44,330 nucleotides of DNA from an uncultured bacterium (GTDB lineage: Bacteria > Bacillota_I > Bacilli_A > RFN20 > CAG-826). A program made the position numbers and the translations under genes. The stretch covers positions 1-44,330 of the forward strand of contig CASFRI010000008.1 in the NCBI GenBank assembly GCA_949297055.1. The letters are read 5' to 3'. Numbering within the stretch: the first letter of the stretch is position 1; each line of letters starts with the position of its first letter. Below the pieces are notes generated by a model, which ran no database searches, was not told where the DNA came from, and saw only the letters and a program-made list of their open reading frames with translations. Shown piece by piece: positions 1 through 7,626 of the stretch.

Positions 1-5
1 TCCAT

Positions 6-32
6 TTAGCACTTGTCAATATAGAGTGCTAA
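6..32. promoter_or_regulatory. CIRCE operator (HrcA binding site)
   Basis: The inverted repeat TTAGCACTT-N9-GAGTGCTAA matches the CIRCE consensus TTAGCACTC-N9-GAGTGCTAA with a single mismatch, in the ninth base of the left arm. CIRCE is bound by the heat-shock repressor HrcA and normally precedes groESL, hrcA-dnaK or clp genes. On the minus strand a perfect TTGACA (-35) lies at 19-14, overlapping the operator, and its -10 would fall off the left edge. The regulated gene is therefore most likely a leftward heat-shock gene outside the window, not the rightward phosphodiesterase, whose start is 110 bases away. Confidence 0.9.
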
Positions 33-142
33 AAATTACTTGAATAAATTATATATAATTTAAAATTTTTAAATTTTATGTTTTAATTCGTAAATAAAAT
101 CTTTGATTTTAAAAATTAACATAAATCATGTAAGATAGAAAC

Positions 143-580
143 ATGAAAATCTTAGTAGTAAGCGATACGCATGGTGAAGTTGATAATTTAAGGAAAGTAT
201 TAACAAAACACCCAAATATGGATTTATATTTGCACGCTGGCGATAGCGAACTTTCGCCTGAAGAACTTTTCCCTTTCATCACAGTCAAAGGTAATAGAGA
301 TTATTTATTTGATATTCAAAAGGAATATATTCACCCCACTCCTTTCGGCAATTTAATCATGCGTCACATCTTACAATATTCATTAAATGATCTTTACGAT
401 AAAAATATTAAGATTGTCATCTCGGGTCATACGCATAAATTAGATTACCGTGTCCATGATGGCATTTATTTTATCAATCCGGGTTCTTTAGATTATCCAA
501 GAGATGGAAGTTTAGGAAGTTACGCTATCATCACACTTGAAAGCAAACAAATTCAAGTAAAATTTTACGAAGTAGAATAA
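143..580 (+). CDS. YfcE/MJ0936-family metallophosphoesterase
   Basis: A small calcineurin-like phosphodiesterase, 145 aa. The full set of metal ligands is visible: D8 and H10 in SDTHG, D34 in HAGD, N51 in KGNRD, H75, and H96/H98 in SGHTHK, followed by NPGS. Members such as E. coli YfcE and B. subtilis YsnB hydrolyse model phosphodiesters with divalent metal; the physiological substrate is unsettled. The protein is a little shorter than the usual 150-180 aa, and the region around H75 is compressed. The start is fixed because MKILVVSDTHG aligns with family N-termini. There is no SD; a TAAGAT box sits exactly 6 nt before the ATG (see the leaderless finding). Cytoplasmic, apparently a single-gene unit. 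Confidence 0.88.
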   Translation: MKILVVSDTHGEVDNLRKVLTKHPNMDLYLHAGDSELSPEELFPFITVKGNRDYLFDIQKEYIHPTPFGNLIMRHILQYSLNDLYDKNIKIVISGHTHKLDYRVHDGIYFINPGSLDYPRDGSLGSYAIITLESKQIQVKFYEVE

Positions 581-696
581 ATTGAAACTACTAATTTTCT
601 ACTTAAATAATATAGTTTTATGAAAGTCAAAAAAAATTGAGCAAAACACTTCTAATATAACTATATATTTATATAAAATATGACTTGCAAAAATTA

Positions 697-729
697 ACTT
701 CTTTTTATAGAAGTAGGCATTCTTTTTTT
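697..729 (+). terminator. Weak hairpin plus T-run between the phosphodiesterase gene and nrdD
   Basis: ACTTCT (697-702) pairs with AGAAGT (709-714) around a 6-nt loop; a run of T follows at 722-729, separated by seven bases. It could be a weak terminator for the upstream gene or an attenuator in the nrdD leader, just before the SD GAGGAGG. The stem is short and AT-rich, so the call is tentative. Confidence 0.3.
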
Positions 730-747
730 ATCACCTGAGGAGGCATT

Positions 748-3147
748 ATGATCAAAGTAAGAAAAAGAGATGAATCGATTGTAGAATTTGACTTAAATAA
801 GATTAAAAACGCGATAGAAAGAGCGTTCAAAGCAGAGAACAAATATTATGATGATAATATTATTAGTTTATTAGCTCTTAACACAACTGCGGTGTTCAAC
901 AATAAAATTAAAGATGACATCATCGATGTCGAAGATATTCAAGACGCAGTCGAAATTGCTTTAATTCAAGGCGGCTATATCGATATTGCTAAATCTTATA
1001 TTATCTATCGTAAAAGACATGAATCTTTAAGACAAATTAAGAAGACGGAATTAGATTACGCTCAAACGGTTAATGATTATTTAAAAATCAATGACTGGCG
1101 TGTCAAAGAAAATTCCACTGTCACTTATTCCGTCGGTGGTCTTATTCTTTCTAACTCTGGAGCGATGACTGCCAATTATTGGCTATCAGAAATTTATGAT
1201 TCTGAAATCGAACAAGCTCACCGTAGTGGGGCTATCCACATCCACGACTTGTCGATGCTTTCCGGTTACTGCGCTGGTTGGTCATTAAAACAACTCATCC
1301 AAGAAGGTTTAGGCGGGGTGCCGGGTAAGATTACTTCTTCCCCAGCTTCTCACCTTTCTACTCTCTGTAATCAAATGGTCAACTTCCTAGGTATCATGCA
1401 AAACGAATGGGCGGGTGCGCAAGCGTTCTCAAGCTTTGATACTTACCTTGCGCCTTTTGCCAAAAAAGATAATTTAACTTATAAAGAAGTAAAGCAATGC
1501 ATCCAATCTTTCGTTTACGGCGTGAACACTCCATCACGTTGGGGAACGCAAGCACCATTTTCTAACATTACTTTAGATTGGGTCGTTCCTAACGACATGA
1601 AAAATATGCCTGCTATCGTCGGGGGTAAAGAATGTGATTTCACCTATGGTGATTGTAAGAAAGAAATGGACATGGTCAACCGTGCCTTCATCGAAATTAT
1701 GATCGAAGGTGACGCGAATGGACGTGGCTTCCAATATCCTATTCCTACTTATTCTATTACTCGTGATTTCGATTGGTCCGATACTGAAAATAATAAGTTA
1801 TTATTTGAGATGACTGCGAAATATGGTACCCCTTATTTCTCAAACTACATCAACTCCGATATGGAACCAAGCGATGTGCGTTCGATGTGCTGCCGCCTTA
1901 GACTCGATTTAAGAGAATTAAGAAGAAAATCTGGTGGCTTCTTTGGAAGTGGCGAATCGACTGGCTCAGTTGGTGTCGTCACGATTAACTTACCGCGTAT
2001 TGCTTATCTTGCTACGGACGAAAATGATTTCTTTGAACGTTTAACTAAACTTATGAATTTAAGTGCTAGATCTTTAAAAATTAAAAGAGATACGATCACT
2101 CGTTTATTAAACGCTGGATTATACCCCTACACTAAGCGTTATCTTGGTTCATTTAATAACCACTTCTCCACGATTGGGCTTGTAGGTATGAATGAAACTT
2201 GTTTAAACGCTAGATGGTTAAAATGTGACTTGACGCACGAAGAAGCGCAGGATTTTGCGGTCAAAACGCTAAATTTCATGCGTGAAAAACTTAAAGATTA
2301 CCAAGAACAATATGGTGATTTATATAATCTTGAAGCCACGCCCGCTGAATCGACAGCCTATCGTCTTGCTAAACATGATAAGAAACTTTATCCTGACATC
2401 ATCACCGCTTCCGATGATAATAAGACTCCATATTATACGAATTCAAGTCACTTACCAGTTGGCTTCACCGATGACATTTTTAAAGCATTAGATATCCAAG
2501 ATAAACTTCAACCGCTTTATACTTCTGGCACCGTCTTCCATACCTTCTTAGGTGAAAAGATGCCTTCTTGGCAAGCGACGAAAAACTTAGTAAGAAAAAT
2601 TGCTTATAACTATAAACTTCCTTATTACACTATTTCTCCTACTTATTCAGTATGTAAAGAACATGGTTACATCAAAGGCGAAGTTTACGAATGTCCACAT
2701 TGCCACGAAAAAACTGAAGTTTATTCTCGTATTACTGGTTATTATAGACCAGTGCAAAATTGGAACGATGGTAAAGCACAAGAATTTAAGGACCGTAAAA
2801 CTTACGTCGTAAGTCCAAAAAGCGTAGAAAATATCAAACTTAATCGTAACTTAGATTGTCATAAAGAAAACGAACATTACATTTCTACAAATGACGCTAA
2901 GACAAATAAATCGCTTCTTTTATTCACGACAAAAACTTGCCCTAATTGTAAGATTGTTAAAATGATGTTAGATAAAAATCATATTCCTTACACTCTTATC
3001 GACGCCGAAGAAGAAAAAGAAAAAACTTTATCTTATAACATTAAACAAGCCCCAACCTTACTTGTTCCAAGTAAAGATGGAGACGGCTACGTCTATTATC
3101 AAAACGCCTCCAACATTAAAGGCTACATCGATTCGATGAAAAATTAA
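748..3147 (+). CDS. nrdD: Anaerobic (class III) ribonucleoside-triphosphate reductase with C-terminal glutaredoxin domain
   Basis: Reduces ribonucleotides to deoxyribonucleotides without oxygen using a glycyl radical. An ATP-cone occupies about residues 3-95 and the NrdD barrel about 110-700. Visible motifs are GYCAGW and MCCRLRLD (candidate active-site cysteines), a metal knuckle C636-x2-H639 and C649-x2-C652, and the glycyl-radical segment RITGYYRPVQ with G664 as the radical glycine. Residues about 718-799 form an extra domain with C731-P-N-C734 and a downstream TLLVP cis-proline segment, typical of glutaredoxin/NrdH-like folds. The SD GAGGAGG is strong. The gene for a thioredoxin-reductase-like flavoprotein follows after 5 nt, and the radical-SAM activase gene lies just beyond on the other strand. 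This suggests that the fused glutaredoxin domain, rather than formate, re-reduces the active site; that is inferred. Confidence 0.97.
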   Translation: MIKVRKRDESIVEFDLNKIKNAIERAFKAENKYYDDNIISLLALNTTAVFNNKIKDDIIDVEDIQDAVEIALIQGGYIDIAKSYIIYRKRHESLRQIKKTELDYAQTVNDYLKINDWRVKENSTVTYSVGGLILSNSGAMTANYWLSEIYDSEIEQAHRSGAIHIHDLSMLSGYCAGWSLKQLIQEGLGGVPGKITSSPASHLSTLCNQMVNFLGIMQNEWAGAQAFSSFDTYLAPFAKKDNLTYKEVKQCIQSFVYGVNTPSRWGTQAPFSNITLDWVVPNDMKNMPAIVGGKECDFTYGDCKKEMDMVNRAFIEIMIEGDANGRGFQYPIPTYSITRDFDWSDTENNKLLFEMTAKYGTPYFSNYINSDMEPSDVRSMCCRLRLDLRELRRKSGGFFGSGESTGSVGVVTINLPRIAYLATDENDFFERLTKLMNLSARSLKIKRDTITRLLNAGLYPYTKRYLGSFNNHFSTIGLVGMNETCLNARWLKCDLTHEEAQDFAVKTLNFMREKLKDYQEQYGDLYNLEATPAESTAYRLAKHDKKLYPDIITASDDNKTPYYTNSSHLPVGFTDDIFKALDIQDKLQPLYTSGTVFHTFLGEKMPSWQATKNLVRKIAYNYKLPYYTISPTYSVCKEHGYIKGEVYECPHCHEKTEVYSRITGYYRPVQNWNDGKAQEFKDRKTYVVSPKSVENIKLNRNLDCHKENEHYISTNDAKTNKSLLLFTTKTCPNCKIVKMMLDKNHIPYTLIDAEEEKEKTLSYNIKQAPTLLVPSKDGDGYVYYQNASNIKGYIDSMKN

Positions 3148-3152
3148 CGTTT

Positions 3153-4070
3153 ATGAAAGTAGATGTCATCGTCGTTGGGGCTGGCCCAGCCGGTTTAAAT
3201 GCCGCTTTAAATTTATTACGTAACGATAAAAGCGTCCTCATCTTAGAAAAAGAAAGTCTAGGCGGACAAATTGCTAAATCACCAAGAGTTGAAAATCTTC
3301 CAGGTATCAAAGAAATTTCTGGTCTTGAATTCATCGATAATTTTTTCACCCAAGTGATGGATTTAGGTGCTGAATTTGAATTAGAAAATGTTTTAGCTAT
3401 CGATAAAATAGATGGTGGTTTTGAAGTCACTACTGATGGAAATAAACATCAAGCAAAAGCTGTTATACTCGCTAACGGGGTAAGCCACCGTAAAATTGGT
3501 GTTCCTAAAGAAGATGATTACGTTGGCCATGGTTTATCATATTGTGCGACGTGTGATGGAGCGTTTTTCGCTAATGAAGATGTCATCGTCGTTGGAGACG
3601 CTAATACAGCTTTACAATACGCCAATATGCTCGCCCTTACTTCTAACAAAGTTTATCTAGTAGCGTTATTTGATAAATTATTCGCTGACTTATCTTTAAT
3701 CAAAAGAATGAAAGCGAAAGATAATATCGAAGTTTTTTATAACTATAATTTAAAAGAACTAAAAGGTGAACCTGACTTTAATGAAGCTATCTTTGAAAAC
3801 ACTAAGACGCACGAATTACGTTCTTTTAACGCTAAAGGGATTTTTATTGCCGTCGGTCAAGAACCACATAATGAAGCATTTAAAAATTTGATTAATTTAA
3901 ATGAAAAAGGTTTTATTATTACAAACGAAAGAATGATGACTAATGTTCCAGGTATCTTCGCTATTGGGGATACACGCGTCAAAGAAATTAGACAAGTAAC
4001 CACCGCCACCAGCGATGGTTCAATCGCGGCTTTCTTTTGTTTAGATTATCTTGATTCACTCGAATCATAA
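3153..4070 (+). CDS. trxB: Thioredoxin-reductase-like FAD flavoprotein with degenerate NADPH motifs
   Basis: 305 aa, the usual TrxR length. The FAD motif GAGPAG (9-14), redox-active C131-A-T-C134-D and the C-terminal GIFAIGDTR with the RQVTTATSDG segment are all intact. The NADPH-binding part is not: the usual GGGDSA is GDANTA (148-153), and the HRRDxFRA phosphate-binding segment is ALFDKLFA (171-178), with no arginine pair. Loss of both motifs is a mark of the pyridine-nucleotide-independent, ferredoxin-linked thioredoxin reductases known from some clostridia, so the electron donor may be ferredoxin or flavodoxin. The ATG lies 5 nt after the nrdD stop without a clear SD, which suggests translational coupling. 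Likely partner: the glutaredoxin domain of NrdD. The 3' end overlaps convergent nrdG by 25 nt. Confidence 0.88.
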   Translation: MKVDVIVVGAGPAGLNAALNLLRNDKSVLILEKESLGGQIAKSPRVENLPGIKEISGLEFIDNFFTQVMDLGAEFELENVLAIDKIDGGFEVTTDGNKHQAKAVILANGVSHRKIGVPKEDDYVGHGLSYCATCDGAFFANEDVIVVGDANTALQYANMLALTSNKVYLVALFDKLFADLSLIKRMKAKDNIEVFYNYNLKELKGEPDFNEAIFENTKTHELRSFNAKGIFIAVGQEPHNEAFKNLINLNEKGFIITNERMMTNVPGIFAIGDTRVKEIRQVTTATSDGSIAAFFCLDYLDSLES

Positions 4071-4750
4071 CCTCGCGTTTCAATATTTAAATTTGGGTAT
4101 CTATCGATAATTTCTTTAACTTTATGATAAGGAAATGGGTGGAGCCCATTTTTTATATTTCTTCCTCTATCTTCGAAATGTTGGAACACTAATTTGGGGA
4201 ATGGCTTTAAATATTCGATCATTCTCACTAACGTTTCTTCATCATGAAGTTCATCTACTAAAGTCGTTCTAAATTCATAATTAATAGAACTATTTTTTAA
4301 TAGGTTAATCGTTTCCTTAATCGGTGTTAAATCAGGCGCTTTGCCAATCGCTATATTATATTTATCATCTAGAGATGATTTGATATCCATCGCTACGTAA
4401 TCTAAAAGATGATTATCTAATAAATCTTTCACTACTTCAGGTCTTGTCCCGTTCGTATCTAATTTAATTAAAAAGCCTAATGCTTTTACTTGTTTAATAT
4501 AATTTTTAAGTCTTGGCTCTAAGCTAGGTTCCCCACCGCTAAAACAAACTGCATCTATTTTATTAACACGTTTTTTTAAATCTTCGATGATCGTTTCAAA
4601 TGACATTTCATCTTCTTTTAAGACGTTCGTAACGATGATCGAATTATGACAAAAAGGGCAACGAAAATTGCAGCCGCTAAAGAAGATGGTATAAGTTAGG
4701 TAACCATCGTAATCTACGAGCGATAAATTAGAAACACCTGCGATAGCCAT
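4046..4750 (-). CDS. nrdG: Anaerobic ribonucleotide reductase activating protein, radical SAM
   Basis: Generates the glycyl radical on NrdD from S-adenosylmethionine. 234 aa. The cluster ligands are C27-x3-C31-x2-C34 (CNFRCPFC), and SGGE (71-74) is the SAM-binding motif. The N-terminus (MAIAGVSNLSLVDYDG) aligns with the NrdG2-type activases, so this start is firm. These activases need a low-potential donor such as flavodoxin or ferredoxin. There is no SD; TATAAT lies 6 nt upstream of the ATG inside a palindrome. It is encoded opposite to nrdD-trxB, with convergent 3' ends that overlap by 25 nt, so it is transcribed separately from its substrate. A pyruvate-formate-lyase activase is the alternative, but the nrdD context favours NrdG. 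Confidence 0.92.
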   Translation of the reverse strand: MAIAGVSNLSLVDYDGYLTYTIFFSGCNFRCPFCHNSIIVTNVLKEDEMSFETIIEDLKKRVNKIDAVCFSGGEPSLEPRLKNYIKQVKALGFLIKLDTNGTRPEVVKDLLDNHLLDYVAMDIKSSLDDKYNIAIGKAPDLTPIKETINLLKNSSINYEFRTTLVDELHDEETLVRMIEYLKPFPKLVFQHFEDRGRNIKNGLHPFPYHKVKEIIDRYPNLNIETRGYDSSESR

Positions 4751-4768
4751 ATCACTATTATAGTGATA
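4750..4768. promoter_or_regulatory. Palindromic operator over the nrdG -10 box
   Basis: A perfect inverted repeat, TATCACTAT-T-ATAGTGATA (9-bp arms, 1-nt centre), reaches the first base of the nrdG start codon. On the minus strand its middle reads TATAAT (4762-4757), a consensus -10, ending 6 nt before the ATG. A repressor bound here would block the promoter. If transcription starts about 7 nt after the -10 the mRNA is leaderless. No good -35 is visible. The sequence does not resemble the NrdR box. Confidence 0.55.
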
Positions 4769-4798
4769 AGTAACTTAAGAAAAAAGATTAATAATCAA

Positions 4799-6436
4799 TC
4801 ATGCACTAAAAGGGACAAAAGTTGCATCATTATATGAAAATGAAGTCGTTCCAATATTATAAATTTTTAAACCGACATTTTTAGCGGTCAAACTAAGACC
4901 ATAACTATCCCCACTCGCGTAGAATAATTGAAAATATTCCATCTCATAGTCGTAATTTAATCTAATATTAAAAGCAACTTTATTAATATCGATAATCTTA
5001 CTTTCTTCATCGAAGAATGGATAAAGTGGATCTAAACCTAATAAGCGACCACTCGCCTTATCTAGACCACCATAAAGGCCACCTTCTGTCGCATAAGCTG
5101 AATAACGATAAAAGAATAAATTTTGATTAAAATCGACTTGATTAAGAGCGTAGACATCGCTTGCGATACTTTCATTACTTAAACCATGTAGATAAGTGAC
5201 ATCATTTTCACTAATGACTTCTACCGGCATCAAACCTAAATCATCTATTTGAGCGTAAGTTTCAATCGTTTCTGGATTACCCGCTATGCTAAGATTTTTT
5301 AATATTTCAATGCCATCAGGCGTAACTTTCATTTGATGATTGATGTCTCCACCTTCACCTATCACTTCGATGTCGATAGTGTAATTTTTATTTGCTAAAG
5401 CTTCTAGCATGGCTGGAACCGCTATTTCTTGTTCTTCAGAAAGTGCGACAAGTTTTTCTTCAACGGGTGAACTTATCAATCGTGGAGCCCCTGTCTGGTG
5501 CTTAGAATTAAATGTACCTAACATTTCAAATTCAATCAAATCGAGCGTTACACCGTTACAACGTAATGTATCAAGAAAGCCTAAATCATCATAGGTAATA
5601 ACAATGTCTGAAATAAGAGCGACATTGCAATTATAAACAGCATTAAAGAATTTAACTTTTTTGTCATTTGAAGCTCTTATAAGCAATGTATTATCATCAG
5701 TGAAACTCATATCGCTAGAATTAAAATATTTAAATGGGGAAGAAGCCACCTCATCAAAGATGAGAGGATTTCCTAATTCATCCAAAATAACATCATTATG
5801 TAAGACGTTATTGCTATCTAAATAATTAGTAATTGCATAGCCATTTTCATCTGCGAAAAAAGAAGAAAATTCATCGAGAAAAACATAATTTAACAAAGGA
5901 ATTCCGTCGCGTAACAAAGTGTAAAAACTTACTCTTGAAACTTGTCTATGATACTGCTTATAATCGCGGTTATAGTAATAGGTATCGACGTAATATTGTT
6001 CGTTAGAGTAACCGCCGCTAGAGTATTCTCTCACAATAGCGGAGAACGCTAAGTCGTTAGTGAGCCCATCTAAGATATCGCTATAAGATGGATTAACAAC
6101 TATTTCTAATTTCGTTTCTAAAGTCGTTTTATTATTGTGCTCATCTCTTCCTTCTGTGGAAGCTGTTATGGTAGCTTTTCCTTTATGTAAGGCTTCAATA
6201 TTGCCGAAAATATCGATGCTTACAACATTGTAATTAGATGAATGCCAAGAAATATCAGAGATTGTTTTTTCTTCGTCATAGCATTTCAATCTTTGCACAT
6301 CGCCAATTTCTAAGTACATCGTCGATTGCCCTTCATCTATTATGATATTAGAAGGCAAATTCATCACGTCTTCATTAGAACAGCCAATGAGGCTAAACAA
6401 AATAATGGGGCATAATAAAAATTTTAATTTAGTCAT
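4799..6436 (-). CDS. Lipoprotein with N-terminal Ig-like (BIG2-type) domain
   Basis: 545 aa of unknown function. The signal peptide ends in a lipobox, LIGC, with the lipidated cysteine at residue 19. Residues about 30-115 look like one bacterial Ig-like (BIG2) domain: EIGDVQRLKC, then WHSSNYNVVSID and GKATITAS. The rest (about 120-545) has no motif I recognise; it is rich in Tyr, Asp and Asn and is probably mostly beta-strand. It is the last gene of a five-gene minus-strand cluster of exported proteins and overlaps the preceding gene by 8 nt. The SD (GGAGGGG, 6 nt before ATG) is strong. Expected on the outer face of the membrane. Confidence 0.85.
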   Translation of the reverse strand: MTKLKFLLCPIILFSLIGCSNEDVMNLPSNIIIDEGQSTMYLEIGDVQRLKCYDEEKTISDISWHSSNYNVVSIDIFGNIEALHKGKATITASTEGRDEHNNKTTLETKLEIVVNPSYSDILDGLTNDLAFSAIVREYSSGGYSNEQYYVDTYYYNRDYKQYHRQVSRVSFYTLLRDGIPLLNYVFLDEFSSFFADENGYAITNYLDSNNVLHNDVILDELGNPLIFDEVASSPFKYFNSSDMSFTDDNTLLIRASNDKKVKFFNAVYNCNVALISDIVITYDDLGFLDTLRCNGVTLDLIEFEMLGTFNSKHQTGAPRLISSPVEEKLVALSEEQEIAVPAMLEALANKNYTIDIEVIGEGGDINHQMKVTPDGIEILKNLSIAGNPETIETYAQIDDLGLMPVEVISENDVTYLHGLSNESIASDVYALNQVDFNQNLFFYRYSAYATEGGLYGGLDKASGRLLGLDPLYPFFDEESKIIDINKVAFNIRLNYDYEMEYFQLFYASGDSYGLSLTAKNVGLKIYNIGTTSFSYNDATFVPFSA

Positions 6437-7136
6437 AGAATACCCCTCCTATATCAGTACAATTAGAATAATCCGCTTCTACTTGTTCAAATGTTTCAAA
6501 AGTAAATGTTTGTTCATAGTTATATTTTTCGCAACTATAAGATTGAGACATTAAACCAAATTCATTAAATAGCCAATCATAGGAGTAAGACGTATAGTTG
6601 ATACCAATATGTTTCGTATCTTCATTAAAAGAAACACCTGTTTCATTGTTTAGAAGTTCTCTTACTTCGTAAATTTTGTCATAAGAATAATTAGTGTAAT
6701 CTCTAAGCATTAAGGGAATATATCTAATAGAATATTCTTCAAACTTTTGATCGAATTCTTCTTCACTAGAACATTCTTTGATGAAATACCGATTGAGACC
6801 ATAATCAGTCTTTATGACGAATAATATGTCTAATTCGTTCATCTTATAAAGCCACACTTCCATGAAGGAATCACCTTGTGTGGTAAGTTCATGATAATAA
6901 TGATTATTTAAATCGTAATCTTGTCTAACATGCGCTTCAGGTGAGCCATTAGAAAAAGTATAAATAGTTGAAACGTTTACTAAACTTTGTTTATTATCTA
7001 GATCTAAGGCGCCTTCAACATCACCTAAATGCGCCATTGCATCATAATAAGCAAATAAATAATCTAGGCTTGGATCTTGGTTTTCACACCCAGCAAGCGG
7101 AAGCAATAAAGTCAAAAATAACACTAATCTTTTCAT
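6429..7136 (-). CDS. Lipoprotein of unknown function
   Basis: About 235 aa from the start chosen here. The open frame continues upstream, but only the ATG at 7136 (or one three codons earlier at 7145) gives a proper signal peptide, MKRLVLFLTLLLPLAGC, with lipobox LAGC. A GGGAG SD lies 11 nt upstream of this ATG and only 2 nt from the alternative, so 7136 is preferred. The upstream gene stops at 7138, giving tight coupling. The mature part is acidic and tyrosine-rich with no motif I can name. It overlaps the next gene by 8 nt, so the two are cotranscribed. Confidence 0.75.
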   Translation of the reverse strand: MKRLVLFLTLLLPLAGCENQDPSLDYLFAYYDAMAHLGDVEGALDLDNKQSLVNVSTIYTFSNGSPEAHVRQDYDLNNHYYHELTTQGDSFMEVWLYKMNELDILFVIKTDYGLNRYFIKECSSEEEFDQKFEEYSIRYIPLMLRDYTNYSYDKIYEVRELLNNETGVSFNEDTKHIGINYTSYSYDWLFNEFGLMSQSYSCEKYNYEQTFTFETFEQVEADYSNCTDIGGVFYD

Positions 7137-7137
7137 A

Positions 7138-7626
7138 TTATTCATAACTCCCATACTTCCAATACAAATCAAAATATTCGTATATTTTTTTGTATAATTC
7201 GATATCACTACCACTAGAGGTAGCCCCTGAATTTAACTCATTTCTAGTTGCAGGATAAGAAGTGATAATAACTTCTGGGAAGCCATTAAATGGAGGTTTC
7301 GTTCCGTTTTCAAGCCGCTCATTCAAAATTTCCTTCATAATTGGGAATGGACAAGGATAATATTTTTGACAGTAGTAAGTATCTGCGGGATTTGCCCTTG
7401 ATCCAGACATTCCGCCAGTGACTAATGCACTTTCCCAAGTATGATTATATTCCCAACATAATAAATAAAATCTATTTGGTAAAAGATAAATTTCTGCATA
7501 ATAATCATAATTGTGATATTCCCTCTCACCAAAGAAACCAGTGATAATTTCTTCCTGCATCGTAGGCGAGCACCCAACGAGTAAAAAAGGAATGGCTAAA
7601 AATTTAAATAGACTTGTTTTTTTCAT
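7138..7626 (-). CDS. Small lipoprotein of unknown function
   Basis: 162 aa. The N-terminus MKKTSLFKFLAIPFLLVGC ends in lipobox LVGC, so the mature protein should be anchored to the outer leaflet of the membrane. The mature region is tyrosine- and proline-rich with a few cysteines (WEYNHTW, YYCQKYYPCPFP). No family was recognised. The upstream gene's TAG stop touches this ATG (TAGATG), with SD GGGAGGG inside the end of that gene, so translation is clearly coupled to the large peptidase-like protein. It may act with that enzyme, but this is only positional. Confidence 0.75.
   Translation of the reverse strand: MKKTSLFKFLAIPFLLVGCSPTMQEEIITGFFGEREYHNYDYYAEIYLLPNRFYLLCWEYNHTWESALVTGGMSGSRANPADTYYCQKYYPCPFPIMKEILNERLENGTKPPFNGFPEVIITSYPATRNELNSGATSSGSDIELYKKIYEYFDLYWKYGSYE

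Noticed and set aside
581-747. NrdR box upstream of nrdD
   Set aside because: The AT-rich stretch (AACTATATATTTATAT) has no pair of palindromic boxes with the usual spacing; too weak to call.
4046-4070. 25-nt overlap of trxB and nrdG as a possible frameshift artefact
   Set aside because: Both C-termini are plausible in their own frames and the genes are on opposite strands, so it is an ordinary convergent overlap.
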